Positions 50,810 to 59,656 of a DNA stretch of 64,000 nucleotides are shown piece after piece. The notes under the pieces were generated by a model that worked only from the letters and a program-made list of their open reading frames with translations, was not told where the DNA came from and did no database searches. How positions within the stretch are numbered: position 1 is the stretch's first letter; each line of letters opens with the position of its first letter. The position numbers were made by a program, and so were the translations under genes. The DNA lies in contig NZ_JAEMUX010000009.1 in assembly GCF_016598475.1 (NCBI RefSeq), positions 1-64,000 on the forward strand. Reading direction: 5' to 3'. This stretch comes from Streptomyces adelaidensis. Its GTDB lineage: Bacteria; Actinomycetota; Actinomycetes; Streptomycetales; Streptomycetaceae.

Positions 50810-50965
50810 TCAGAGCGACGACTGGAAGGCGGCCACCGGTTCTCCGCCCCCCGCGAGCATCCTTGCCAGAGCCGATTCCTGAGCGGACTGAGGTACCTCG
50901 TCAAGCGAGGTGTCGTGCAAGTCCCTGACGACGCTCGTGGCGAAGGGCTGCTCGTAGCTGTCCAT
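50810..50965 (-). CDS. fxsA: FxSxx-COOH precursor peptide
   Basis: A 51-aa peptide starting MDSYEQPFATSVVRD and ending AAFQSSL, so the C-terminal five residues F-Q-S-S-L meet the F-x-S-x-x-COOH rule of this RiPP class. The middle is acidic and helical, typical of a leader that docks on the maturase. GAGGAG lies 7 bases before the ATG. It starts the transcript, with fxsB 34 bp downstream. Expected modification is a crosslink between the Phe and Ser of FQS by FxsB. The final active form and export are unknown; no protease or transporter is in the locus. Confidence 0.9.
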   Translation of the reverse strand: MDSYEQPFATSVVRDLHDTSLDEVPQSAQESALARMLAGGGEPVAAFQSSL

Positions 50966-51326
50966 AGGCGTCTCCTCGGCGTACGGCTCCGGGCGGCAAT
51001 CCTCATGGTGACGGCCCGGTAACCGAACAGCAAGGCGATCGCCAGCCAAGTCCGGTCCAAGGAGCTGTCGTCGAGCGCCGTTGTCCCGGCGGGGCGGCAG
51101 GCCGCTCGATCGTCTTCTACTTCAGCACGCGCGACACAGAGGCCGAGTCAAGCACCTTGAAAACTAGGGAACTTGGGGTGACTCCGGCTTTTCCGGCCGT
51201 ACCCGGAGGGGACGGGGGGCAGGAAAGGGAGGATCCCAACGGGGTGCGCGGGGGCCGAAATTGACTGTCCTTCAACATGTTCGGCATGGCCCCCGCCGAG
51301 ACGACGTGACCGCCCGCGAAGACGAC

Positions 51327-51350
51327 GTGGCCGCCCGGAGAGGCGGCCAC
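51327..51350 (-). terminator. Hairpin terminator of the sugar ABC operon
   Basis: Perfect 9-bp arms GTGGCCGCC (51327-51335) and GGCGGCCAC (51342-51350) with a 6-base loop, 31 bp after the ATPase stop. No T-tract. The rest of the 416-bp gap 50966-51381 holds the presumed fxs promoter; no gene is seen in it. Confidence 0.7.
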
Positions 51351-51381
51351 CTTCATCGTGCGGTCCCGACGGCCGCGTCGG

Positions 51382-52293
51382 TCACGCAGCCCCGTCCTTC
51401 GTCGCTGTCGCTGTCGCGGTTGCGGTTGCGGTGAGGTCTTCGGCTTCGGGGAGTTCTTCGACGTCGACTCCGCGTACTTGTGCGAGTTCGTGTTTGAGGG
51501 CGGCGAGTTCGGTGCCGCCGGCCATGTGGTTGGTGAGTTCTTCGAGGCTGACCTGGTCGCGGGCGGCGGAGAGTTCGAGGGTGCCCAGGCGCAGGACGCT
51601 GAAGTGGTCGCCGACCATGTAGGCGTGGTGGGGGTTGTGGGTGATGAAGATGACGCCGAGGCCGCGGTCGCGGGCGGCGGCGATGTATTTGAGGACGACG
51701 CCGGACTGTTTGACGCCGAGGGCGGCGGTGGGCTCGTCGAGGATGAGGACGCGGGCGCCGAAGTAGACGGCGCGGGCGATGGCGACGCACTGGCGCTGGC
51801 CGCCGGAGAGGGTGCCGATGGGCTGGTCGAGGTCGTCCAGGACGATACCCATGTTGCGCAGTTCCTGTCCGGCGGTCTCCTTCATCTTCTCGATGTCGAG
51901 GCGGCGCAGGGGCCAGGGGCCTTTGGTGATCTCGGAGCCGAGGAAGAAGTTGCGCCAGACCGGCATGAGGGGCACGGTCGCCAGGTCCTGGTAGACGGTG
52001 GCGATGCCGGCGTCCAGGGCCTCGCGGGGGGTGTTGAAGCGGACGGGGCGGCCGTCGACGAGGAATTCGCCTTCGGTGTGCTGGTGCAGTCCGGAGATGA
52101 TTTTGATGAGGGTGGACTTGCCGGCGCCGTTGTCGCCCAGGACGCAGGTGACCTTGCCGGGGTGGACGCTCAGGCTCACGCCGTGCAGGGCGCGGATGTT
52201 GCCGTAGGCCTTGCCCGCGTTGTCCAGCTCGACGACGGGGGCACCGTCACTGACGGCGGTGCCGCTGACGGCGGCTTCGCTGGTGTTGGTCAT
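51382..52293 (-). CDS. Sugar ABC transporter ATP-binding protein
   Basis: A 303-aa single-domain ABC ATPase. Walker [10 protein letters not shown], signature LSGGQRQ, Walker [13 protein letters not shown] and H-loop ITHN are present. Unlike RbsA it has one ABC unit, as in many actinobacterial sugar importers, so it should act as a dimer. The C-terminal 30 residues are Ala/Thr-rich ([12 protein letters not shown]). ATG 52293 has GGAGGTGA upstream. It is the last gene of the binding protein, permease, ATPase operon and is probably for inositol, given the neighbouring iol genes; that substrate is inference. Confidence 0.92.
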   Translation of the reverse strand: MTNTSEAAVSGTAVSDGAPVVELDNAGKAYGNIRALHGVSLSVHPGKVTCVLGDNGAGKSTLIKIISGLHQHTEGEFLVDGRPVRFNTPREALDAGIATVYQDLATVPLMPVWRNFFLGSEITKGPWPLRRLDIEKMKETAGQELRNMGIVLDDLDQPIGTLSGGQRQCVAIARAVYFGARVLILDEPTAALGVKQSGVVLKYIAAARDRGLGVIFITHNPHHAYMVGDHFSVLRLGTLELSAARDQVSLEELTNHMAGGTELAALKHELAQVRGVDVEELPEAEDLTATATATATATKDGAA

Positions 52294-52301
52294 GGGGTCA
52301 T

Positions 52302-53378
52302 TCACCTCCGGGTCGCTTGGCTGCGGACCCACAGATTGACGAGGGCGGCGATCAGGAGCATCACGCCGAGGAAGGCCTTGAACCAGTCGGGGTTCCAGTT
52401 GGCGTAGACGATGCCCTGGTTGACCATGCCGAAGATGAAGGCGCCGATGACCGGGCCGATCGCGGAGCCGTAGCCGCCGGTGAGCAGGCAGCCGCCGATC
52501 ACGGCCGCGATGATGTAGAGGAACTCGTTGCCGACGCCCTCGTTGGACTGCACCGTGTTGAAGGAGAACAGCAGGTGCATGCCGACGAACCAGGCGCCGA
52601 CGCCGACGCCCATGAACAGGGCGATCTTGGTGAAGGCGACGGGGACACCGACCGCGCGGGCGCTGTCCTTGTTGCCGCCGACGGCGAAGATCCAGTTGCC
52701 GAACTTGGTGCGCAGCAGCAGCCAGGTGGCGATGGCGGCGAAGACCAGCCAGTAGAAGATGGTGATCTTGAAGTCGACGCCGGCGAGGGTGACCTCCGAG
52801 GCGAAGACGCTCTTGGCCTGCTCGAAGCCGTCCATGTCCGCGATCGAGTCACTGGCCACGTTCTCGGTGAAGATCTTCGTGATCGCCAGGTTGGAGCCCT
52901 GCAGGATCAGGAACGAGCCCAGGGTGACCAGGAAGCTGGGCAGGCCGGTCCTGATCAGCAGCCAGCCGTTGAACGCCCCCACCGCCAGGGAGACGATCAG
53001 CGCGACGAACACGCCCGTCCACACGTTCACGGTGAGCTGGAAGCTGATGATCGCGGCGGTCAGCGCGGAGGTGGTGACCGCGACGCCGGCGGACAGGTCG
53101 AACTCCCCGCCGATCATCAGCAGCGCCACCGGCAGGGCCATGATGCCCATCACCGACGCCTGGTAGAGCACGGTCGACAGCGAGCCCAGCTCCCGGAAGG
53201 AAGGGGCGACGGAGAAGAAGAACAGGTACACGCCGATGGCGGCGATGAGCGCGCCGACCTCCGGGCGGGCCAGCAGCCGCCGGCCCAGGGAACGCTGCGC
53301 GGTGCGGCCGTCCTTCTGGGCGGCCGGCGGAGCCGGCAGCGAGGAGGAACTCGCCGCCGGTGCCGTTGCTTGGGTCAT
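52302..53378 (-). CDS. Sugar ABC transporter permease
   Basis: A 358-aa permease of the RbsC/BPD_transp_2 type with about nine helices. The family motif [18 protein letters not shown] is near residue 90, and [16 protein letters not shown] is the typical EAA-like cytosolic loop. The first 35 residues are Ala/Pro/Ser-rich and cytosolic. It lies 7 bp after the binding-protein gene and 8 bp before the ATPase gene. Confidence 0.94.
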   Translation of the reverse strand: MTQATAPAASSSSLPAPPAAQKDGRTAQRSLGRRLLARPEVGALIAAIGVYLFFFSVAPSFRELGSLSTVLYQASVMGIMALPVALLMIGGEFDLSAGVAVTTSALTAAIISFQLTVNVWTGVFVALIVSLAVGAFNGWLLIRTGLPSFLVTLGSFLILQGSNLAITKIFTENVASDSIADMDGFEQAKSVFASEVTLAGVDFKITIFYWLVFAAIATWLLLRTKFGNWIFAVGGNKDSARAVGVPVAFTKIALFMGVGVGAWFVGMHLLFSFNTVQSNEGVGNEFLYIIAAVIGGCLLTGGYGSAIGPVIGAFIFGMVNQGIVYANWNPDWFKAFLGVMLLIAALVNLWVRSQATRR

Positions 53379-53385
53379 GATCAGA

Positions 53386-54405
53386 TCACCGGGTGCCCTT
53401 CGCGGCGTACTCGGCGACCGCGTCGACGTTGTCCTTGTCCACGAACGCGGGACCGGTCAGCACCGGCTCCTCGCCACCACCGCTGTAGTTGCCGTTGTTC
53501 TTGTAGAGCCACAGCGAGTCCACCGCCAGGTAACCCTGGAGGTAGGGCTGCTGGTCGACGGCGAACTCGATGTCACCCGCCTTGATCGCGTCCGTCAGCT
53601 CCTTGTTCAGGTCGAACGTCGCCACCTTCGCCTCGCTGCCCGCGTCGTCCACGGACTGCACGGAGGTCAGGGCGATCGGCGCGCCGAGCGTGATGACCTC
53701 GTCGATGGAGGTGTCCTGCTTGAGCTTGGCCGTGACGGTGGACTTCACCGAGGGCATGTCCGTGCCGTTGACGTAGAGGTTCTCGGTCTCGCCCTTGAAG
53801 GTCTTCTTCACGCCGGCGCAGCGCGCCTCCAGCGAGACGTTGCCCTGCTCGTGGATGACGCAGACCGCGTGCTTGGCGCCGGTCTCGTTGAGCTTCTTGC
53901 CGAAGGCCTCGCCGGAGACCGCCTCGTCCTGACCGAAGAAGGAGAGCAGACCCTCCTCCTGCCAGACGTCCATACCGGAGTTCAGACCGACGACGGGGAT
54001 GCCGGCCTTCTCCGCCTTGGCGATGACGTCCTTCATCGCGTCGGGCTTGGCGAGGGTGACCGCGATGCCGTCGACCTTCTGGTCGATCGCGTTCTGGACG
54101 AGGTTGGCCTGGTTGGCCGCGTTCGGGTCGTTCGAGTAGACCAGCTTGACGTTGTCCTTGGCGGCGGCTGTCTGCGCGCCCTTGCGGACGATGTCCCAGA
54201 AGGTGTCGCCCTGGCCGGCGTGGGTCACCATCGCGACCGTCATCTGGGGGGTGTCGGCCTTGCCCGCAGAGGCGCTCGACCCACTCTCCTCGGCCTCCTT
54301 GCCACCGGAGTCGCTGGAGCAGCCGGCTATCAACAGCGCGGACGCCGCGGCCATGACGAAGAAGGGGGCCACTCTGCGCGAGCGGGGGTGAAACGTGCGG
54401 TCCAT
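53386..54405 (-). CDS. Sugar-binding lipoprotein
   Basis: A 339-aa type I periplasmic binding protein. The signal peptide is RRVAPFFVMAAASALLIAGC with a lipobox LIAGC near residue 28-29, and an acidic/Ser linker follows. The mature part has AMVTHAGQGDTFWDIVRKGA, GIAVTLAKPDAMKDVI, and GYLAVDSLWLY, like ribose/inositol-binding proteins. It captures sugar outside the membrane for the ABC importer. It begins the operon, and its promoter lies in the 331-bp gap shared with iolC. Confidence 0.93.
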   Translation of the reverse strand: MDRTFHPRSRRVAPFFVMAAASALLIAGCSSDSGGKEAEESGSSASAGKADTPQMTVAMVTHAGQGDTFWDIVRKGAQTAAAKDNVKLVYSNDPNAANQANLVQNAIDQKVDGIAVTLAKPDAMKDVIAKAEKAGIPVVGLNSGMDVWQEEGLLSFFGQDEAVSGEAFGKKLNETGAKHAVCVIHEQGNVSLEARCAGVKKTFKGETENLYVNGTDMPSVKSTVTAKLKQDTSIDEVITLGAPIALTSVQSVDDAGSEAKVATFDLNKELTDAIKAGDIEFAVDQQPYLQGYLAVDSLWLYKNNGNYSGGGEEPVLTGPAFVDKDNVDAVAEYAAKGTR

Positions 54406-54619
54406 CTTTCCTGCACCTCACTGTGCGACGGGGGGAAAGGGAACGGGACAGCGTCGGGCGGAGTGCCCGCGCGGGCCCGGACATCGAAGTCCGGATCATT
54501 GTGCCGGTAGGCCGACTGCGCTGTTTCGTTGGGACGGGATACAACTCCTGACAAACCCGCCTGTCAAGACTTTGTTAAGACATCATTTCACAAGCAGGTC
54601 CGAATGTCCGTACAAATCC

Positions 54620-54649
54620 TTGACAGAGGGCCGTCTCGGGTCCTACACC
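54620..54649 (+). promoter_or_regulatory. Candidate iolC promoter
   Basis: TTGACA (54620-54625) and TACACC (54644-54649) are 18 bp apart and point toward iolC. Just upstream, 54547-54592 is AT-rich for this genome and holds CCTGTCA (54560-54566), identical to a half-site of the palindrome next to the GntR gene. The gap 54406-54736 also carries the divergent ABC operon promoter. Confidence 0.5.
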
Positions 54650-54736
54650 TGGGACACATCCGGACCCGTGTGCTCGCATCCCCCGCGTGCAGTGGGTCTC
54701 CGGTGGCCCGCATCCCCCACCCGAGGAGCGACGCGC

Positions 54737-55709
54737 ATGCCCGAGTCCGCCGATTCCTTCGACGTGATCACCATGGGCCGTATCGGAATCGATCTCTATC
54801 CGTTGCAGACCGGCGTCCCCCTCGCCCGCGTCGAGACCTTCGGGAAGTTCCTCGGCGGGTCGGCGGCCAATGTCGCGGTGGCGGCCGCGCGGCTGGGCAA
54901 CGCCTCCGCCGTGATCACCCGGACCGGCGACGACCCCTTCGGCACCTTCCTGCACGAGGCCCTCAAGGAGTTCGGCGTCGACGACCGGTTCGTCACCCCG
55001 GTCGCCACCTGCCCGACCCCGGTCACGTTCTGCGAGATCTTCCCGCCGGACGACTTCCCGCTGTACTTCTACCGCCGCCCCAAGGCCCCCGACCTGGAGA
55101 TCCACACCGACGAGCTGGACTTCTTCGCCATCCGCGCGGCACGCGTCTTCTGGATCACCGGCACGGGACTGAGCGAGGAACCCAGCCGCTCGGCCACCCT
55201 CGCCGCCCTCAAGGCCCGCGACAGATCCGGCATCACCGTCTTCGACCTCGACTGGCGCCCGGCGCTTTGGAACGACGCGGCCTGGGCGGACCCCGAGGCG
55301 GCCCGCCCGTACTACGCCGAGGCCCTGCGGCACGCCACCGTGGCCGTCGGCAACCTCGACGAGTGCGAGATCGCCACCGGCGTACGCGAACCCCGGGCCT
55401 GCGCGGAGGCCCTGCTGGAGGGCGGGGGTGGAGCTGGCCGTCGTCAAACAGGGACCCAAGGGTGTCCTCGCGGTCCATCGCGACGGCACGGTCGCCGAGG
55501 TACCGCCCGTGCCGGTGGAGGTCGTCAACGGCCTCGGCGCGGGCGACGCGTTCGGCGGCGCCCTCTGCCATGGGCTGCTGCGCGGCTGGGAGCTGGAGCG
55601 CACCATGCGGTACGCCAACGCCGCGGGCGCGATCGTCGCGTCCCGGCTGGCCTGCTCGTCGGCGATGCCGACGGAAGGGGAAGTGGCGGAACTGGTGGCG
55701 GGCGCGTGA
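54737..55709 (+). pseudogene. iolC: 5-dehydro-2-deoxygluconokinase, frameshifted
   Basis: A PfkB-family sugar kinase of inositol catabolism, split in two frames. From ATG 54737: FDVITMGRIGIDLYPLQTG, FGKFLGGSAANVAVAAARLG, and on to ACAEALLEGG. The rest (VELAVVKQGPKGVLAVHRDG, then NGLGAGDAFGGALCHGLL with the catalytic GAGD) is in another frame, ending at 55709. One extra G in the run GGAGGGCGGGGGTGGAG at 55417-55432 accounts for the break: removal gives ALLEAGVELAVVKQG. Intact length would be 323 aa. Both PfkB signatures are otherwise perfect, so an assembly or sequencing error in the G tract is quite possible. Confidence 0.85.
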
Positions 55710-55742
55710 CGGTGCGTTGCCGGGTGCGGGTTCGGTGGGGGC

Positions 55743-55832
55743 TGGTCGCGCAGTCCCCCGCGCCCCTGAAAAGCAGGGGCTGCGCCCCATGCTTTTCGCC
55801 TTTGGGGGCGCGGGGGACTGCGCGAGCGACCA
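55743..55832. repeat. Streptomyces-type inverted intergenic repeat
   Basis: A near-palindrome of about 90 bp. The left arm begins TGGTCGCGCAGTCCCCCGCG, and the right arm ends with the complement GGGGGACTGCGCGA and GCGACCA; inner complementary parts contain AAAAGC and GCTTTT. This is like the mobile inverted repeats scattered between Streptomyces genes and may form a long RNA hairpin. It lies in the 217-bp gap between iolC and the next gene, where it could end or stabilise the transcript. Confidence 0.8.
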
Positions 55833-55926
55833 CAACGCACCCGCACCCGCCACACCCACCTCACCACCCGATCCCTGACGCGCCGACCGGGGTCGAAGGG
55901 GCAGCGCCCCTGGAACGGAGCCCAGC

Positions 55927-56805
55927 TTGACCATCCGCATCCCCGACCTCACCACCGTCCGCGCCCGCCACCCCGAGGCCATCGCCGAGGCGGCAGCCCA
56001 CCGCGTACGGCGCCCCCTGATCGGCGACAGCGGCCGGCTGATGATCGTGGCCGCCGACCACCCCGCCCGCGGCGCCCTCGGCATCGGCGACCGCCCCCTC
56101 GCCATGGCGGACCGCGCCGATCTCCTCGAACGGCTCTGTGTCGCGCTGTCCCGCCCCGGCGTCGACGGCGTGCTCGCCACCGCCGACATCCTGGAGGACC
56201 TGCTGCTCCTCGGCGCCCTCGACGACAAGGTCGTCATGGGCTCCCTCAACCGCGGCGGGCTCGCCGGCGCCTCCTTCGAGATGGACGACCGTTTCACCGG
56301 CCACCGCCCGCAGGACATCGAGCGGCTCCGCTTCGACGCGGGCAAGCTGCTGCTGCGCATCGACTACGACGACCCGGGTTCCCTGCGGACCCTGTACTCC
56401 ACGGCCAGGGCGGTAGACGACATGGCGGCGCGCCGACTGCCGCTGTTCGTCGAACCGTTCATCTCCCGCCGCGTGGACGGCAAGGTCCGCAACGACCTGA
56501 GCGCCGAGGCCGTCACCCGCTCCATCGCCATCACGGCCGGGCTCGGCGGCACCTCCGCCCACACCTGGCTGAAGCTCCCCGTCACCGACGACCCCGACGC
56601 CATGGCCGAGGTCCTGGAGACGTCCACCCTGCCCGCGGTGCTCCTCGGCGGCGAAGTGGGCAAGGATCAGGAGGGCGCCTACGAGAAGTGGCGCAAGGCC
56701 CTGCGACTGCCCACCGTCCAGGGCCTGGTCGTCGGGCGCTCACTGCTCTACCCCGCCGAGGGCAGCGTGGAGACGGCGGTGGACACCGCGGTCGGGCTGC
56801 TCTGA
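55927..56805 (+). CDS. Cgl0159-family aldolase-like (beta/alpha)8 protein
   Basis: A 292-aa TIM-barrel protein like Cgl0159 and the aldolase domain seen fused or next to IolC in actinobacteria. LMIVAADHPARGALGIG and LLLRIDYDDPGSLRTL carry the putative substrate and Schiff-base regions, and VLLGGEVGKDQ lies near the end. It probably cleaves the 2-deoxy-5-keto-gluconate 6-phosphate made by IolC. The start is TTG 55927 with GGAG upstream; TTG is unusual but no other start fits. It follows iolC and precedes iolD, so it fits the pathway order. Confidence 0.82.
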   Translation: MTIRIPDLTTVRARHPEAIAEAAAHRVRRPLIGDSGRLMIVAADHPARGALGIGDRPLAMADRADLLERLCVALSRPGVDGVLATADILEDLLLLGALDDKVVMGSLNRGGLAGASFEMDDRFTGHRPQDIERLRFDAGKLLLRIDYDDPGSLRTLYSTARAVDDMAARRLPLFVEPFISRRVDGKVRNDLSAEAVTRSIAITAGLGGTSAHTWLKLPVTDDPDAMAEVLETSTLPAVLLGGEVGKDQEGAYEKWRKALRLPTVQGLVVGRSLLYPAEGSVETAVDTAVGLL

Positions 56806-56876
56806 AGCCCCGAACAGCACCGAACCCGTAATCACCACCCGCAATCACCGAACTTCTTCGCCCCAGTGAGGTCCCG

Positions 56877-58754
56877 ATGTCCCAGTCCCCCACCCGCCGT
56901 CTGACCGTCGCCCAGGCGCTGGTGCGGTTCCTGTCCGCGCAGTACACCGAGCGTGACGGCGTACGCCACCGGCTGATCGCCGGGACCTGGGGCATCTTCG
57001 GCCACGGCAATGTCGCGGGCCTCGGCCAGGCCCTGCTGGAGGCCGGCGAGGAGTCGATGCCGTTCCACCAGGGCCGCAACGAGCAGTCCATGGTGCACGC
57101 CGCCGTCGGCTACGCCCGCCAGCTGAACCGCCTCTCCGCGCAGGCCGTCACCACCTCCATCGGCCCCGGCGCCACCAACCTGGTCACCGGCGCCGCCCTG
57201 GCCACCGTCAACCGGCTGCCCGTACTGCTCCTGCCCGGCGACTACTTCGCGACCCGCGCCGCCGACCCGCTGCTCCAGCAGCTGGAGCACCCGACCGAGG
57301 CCGATGTGTCGGTCAACGACACCCTGCGCCCGGTCTCCCGCTACTTCGACCGGATCACCCGCCCCGAGGCGCTGATCCCGGCCGCCCTGAACGCCATGCG
57401 GGTCCTCGCCGACCCGGCCGACACCGGCGCCGTCACCCTCGCCCTGCCGCAGGACGTCCAGGCGGAGGCGTACGACTGGCCGGAGGAGTTCTTCGCCGAA
57501 CGCGTCTGGCGCGTACGGCGTCCCGTGCCCGACCCGGTGGAACTGGCGGAGGCCGTACGCGCCATCCGTGGCGCGCGCAGGCCGCTGATCGTCGCCGGCG
57601 GCGGTATCCACCACAGCGAGGCCGAGGAGGCGCTGAAGGCGCTGGTCGACGCCACGGGCATCCCGGTCGCGTCCACCCAGGCGGGCAAGGGCTCCCTGCG
57701 CCACGACCACCCGGGTGACCTCGGCGGCATCGGACACACCGGCACGGCGGTCTGCGACGACCTCGCCCGCACCGCCGACCTGATCGTCGGCGTCGGCACC
57801 CGCTACACCGACTTCACCACCGCCTCGAACACCCTCTTCCAGGCCCCCGACGTCCGCTTCGTCAACCTCAACATCGCCGCCTTCGACGCCCACAAGCTGG
57901 CGGCCCGCACGGTGGTCTGCGACGCGAAGGCCGGCCTCACCGCGCTCACCGAGGCGCTCGCCGGCCACCGGGTGAGCGAGGCGTACGAGGCCGAGTACCA
58001 GGTCGGCAAGGAGCGCTGGGAGCGGGTCGTCGAGGCCGCCTACAGCGCGGCCGACGAGCACGCGGTCCCCACCCAGAGCCAGTTGCTCGGCGCCCTGGAC
58101 TCGGTCGTCGGTGACGAGGACGTCGTCATCAACGCGGCCGGTTCGCTCCCCGGCGACCTGCACAAGCTGTGGCGGGCCCGCAGCCCCCGCCAATACCACC
58201 TGGAGTACGGCTACTCCTGTATGGGCTACGAGATCCCGGCCGCGATCGGTGTCCAGCAGGCGGCCCCCGGCACGGCCGTCTGGTCGCTGGTCGGGGACGG
58301 CACGTATCTGATGATGCCGACGGAGATCGTGACTGCCGTCCAGGAGGGCCTGCCCGTCAACCTGGTCCTCATCCAGAACCACGGATACGCCTCCATCGGC
58401 GGGCTGTCCGAGTCGGTGGGCGGCGAGCGCTTCGGCACCGCCTACCGCTACCGCGCCGCCGACGGCACCTTCTCGGGCGCCCCGCTCCCGGTGGACCTGG
58501 CGGCCAACGCGGCCAGCCTCGGCATGGACGTCATCCGCGCCAAGACCGTACGGGAGCTGCGCGACGCCCTGGCCGCGGCCCGCGCCTCGGACCGGCCGAC
58601 CTGCGTGTACGTGGAGACCGACCCGACCCCCACCGCTCCCCCGGCCGAGGCCTGGTGGGACGTGCCGGTCGCGGCGACCGCCTCCCGCCCGGCCGCCGTC
58701 GAGGCGCGCGTGACCTACGACCGCGAGGTGGCCAACCGCCGCCGTCACCTCTGA
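56877..58754 (+). CDS. iolD: 3D-(3,5/4)-trihydroxycyclohexane-1,2-dione hydrolase
   Basis: A 625-aa TPP-dependent ring-opening hydrolase of inositol catabolism. The IolD pattern is clear: GIFGHGNVAGLGQALLEAG, FHQGRNEQSMVHAAVGYARQ, TTSIGPGATNLVTGAA, and the TPP-binding GDGTYLMMPTEIVTAVQEG with the NHGYASIGGL loop. It hydrolyses the diketo ring to 5-deoxy-glucuronate. ATG 56877 has TGAGGT upstream. It lies 71 bp after the aldolase-like gene and ends the operon. Confidence 0.95.
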   Translation: MSQSPTRRLTVAQALVRFLSAQYTERDGVRHRLIAGTWGIFGHGNVAGLGQALLEAGEESMPFHQGRNEQSMVHAAVGYARQLNRLSAQAVTTSIGPGATNLVTGAALATVNRLPVLLLPGDYFATRAADPLLQQLEHPTEADVSVNDTLRPVSRYFDRITRPEALIPAALNAMRVLADPADTGAVTLALPQDVQAEAYDWPEEFFAERVWRVRRPVPDPVELAEAVRAIRGARRPLIVAGGGIHHSEAEEALKALVDATGIPVASTQAGKGSLRHDHPGDLGGIGHTGTAVCDDLARTADLIVGVGTRYTDFTTASNTLFQAPDVRFVNLNIAAFDAHKLAARTVVCDAKAGLTALTEALAGHRVSEAYEAEYQVGKERWERVVEAAYSAADEHAVPTQSQLLGALDSVVGDEDVVINAAGSLPGDLHKLWRARSPRQYHLEYGYSCMGYEIPAAIGVQQAAPGTAVWSLVGDGTYLMMPTEIVTAVQEGLPVNLVLIQNHGYASIGGLSESVGGERFGTAYRYRAADGTFSGAPLPVDLAANAASLGMDVIRAKTVRELRDALAAARASDRPTCVYVETDPTPTAPPAEAWWDVPVAATASRPAAVEARVTYDREVANRRRHL

Positions 58755-58794
58755 GCGAAGGCCTCTCATCGGGACGGTCATGTAAGGACAATGC

Positions 58795-58816
58795 GATGAC
58801 AGGGGTTCCTGTCATC
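58795..58816. promoter_or_regulatory. Palindromic operator upstream of the GntR gene
   Basis: Perfect 9-bp arms GATGACAGG (58795-58803) and CCTGTCATC (58808-58816) with a 4-base centre. It ends 19 bp before the ATG at 58836, overlapping the presumed promoter, so it probably serves autoregulation by the GntR protein. Confidence 0.7.
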
Positions 58817-58835
58817 CGAACGGACGGATACCCTC

Positions 58836-59606
58836 ATGGGCGTGACCAGCGCGACTACGGGGAGTACAGGGAGTCTCGGCCTCAGTGTCGACCGGAGCAG
58901 CCCGGTGCCGCTGTACTACCAGCTTGCCCGGCAGCTGGAGTCGGCGATCGAGCACGGTGCGCTCGGCCCGGGCAGTCTGCTGGGCAACGAGATCGAGCTC
59001 GCGGGCCGTCTCGGCCTGTCCCGGCCGACCGTCCGGCAGGCCATCCAGTCGCTCGTCGACAAGGGCCTGCTCGTACGCCGCCGGGGCGTCGGCACCCAGG
59101 TGGTGCACAGCCAGGTCAAACGGCCGCTGGAGCTGAGCAGCCTGTACGACGACCTGGAGGCGGCCGGTCAGCAGCCCACGACCCGGGTACTGCTGAGCGA
59201 GCTGCGGACGGCGTCCGCCGAGGTCGCGGCCGCCCTGGGCATCGCCGAGGGCGCCGACGTCCACCTGTTCGAGCGGCTGCGCCTGACCCACGCCCAGCCG
59301 GTGGCGTTCCTGTCCAACTACGTCCCGGCCGGGCTGCTGAACCTCGACACCGAACGCCTGGAGTCGACGGGCCTCTACCGGATGATGCGCAACGCCGGCA
59401 TCACCCTGCACAGCGCCCACCAGAGCGTCGGCGCCCGCCTCGCCACCCCCGAGGAGGCCGAGCGCCTCGACGAGCCCGAGGGTGCCGCACTGCTCACCAT
59501 GCAGCGCACGGCGTACGACGACACCGGGCGCGCGGTCGAGTACGGCACCCATGTCTACCGGGCGTCGCGCTACTCCTTCGACTTCCAGCTGCTCGTCCGC
59601 AACTGA
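58836..59606 (+). CDS. GntR/HutC-family regulator of the iol region
   Basis: A 256-aa GntR protein. The winged helix is about residues 22-92 (PLYYQLARQLESAIEHG, ELAGRLGLSRPTVRQAIQSLVDKGLL), and the UTRA ligand domain spans about 105-250, ending with YGTHVYRASRYSFDFQLLV. It lies just after iolD and before IolG-like, and a perfect palindrome sits at its promoter. It most likely represses the inositol genes and is released by a pathway intermediate; the ligand is not known from sequence. Confidence 0.92.
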   Translation: MGVTSATTGSTGSLGLSVDRSSPVPLYYQLARQLESAIEHGALGPGSLLGNEIELAGRLGLSRPTVRQAIQSLVDKGLLVRRRGVGTQVVHSQVKRPLELSSLYDDLEAAGQQPTTRVLLSELRTASAEVAAALGIAEGADVHLFERLRLTHAQPVAFLSNYVPAGLLNLDTERLESTGLYRMMRNAGITLHSAHQSVGARLATPEEAERLDEPEGAALLTMQRTAYDDTGRAVEYGTHVYRASRYSFDFQLLVRN

Positions 59607-59656
59607 CCTCCGGCCGGGGGCTGTTCAGGGCCTGGACCGGTTCACGGGGTCAGAGG

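Noticed and set aside
51117..51356. 79-aa minus-strand ORF between fxsA and the ABC operon
   Set aside because: It overlaps the terminator hairpin of the ABC operon, has no clear ribosome site and resembles no family; not supported as a gene.
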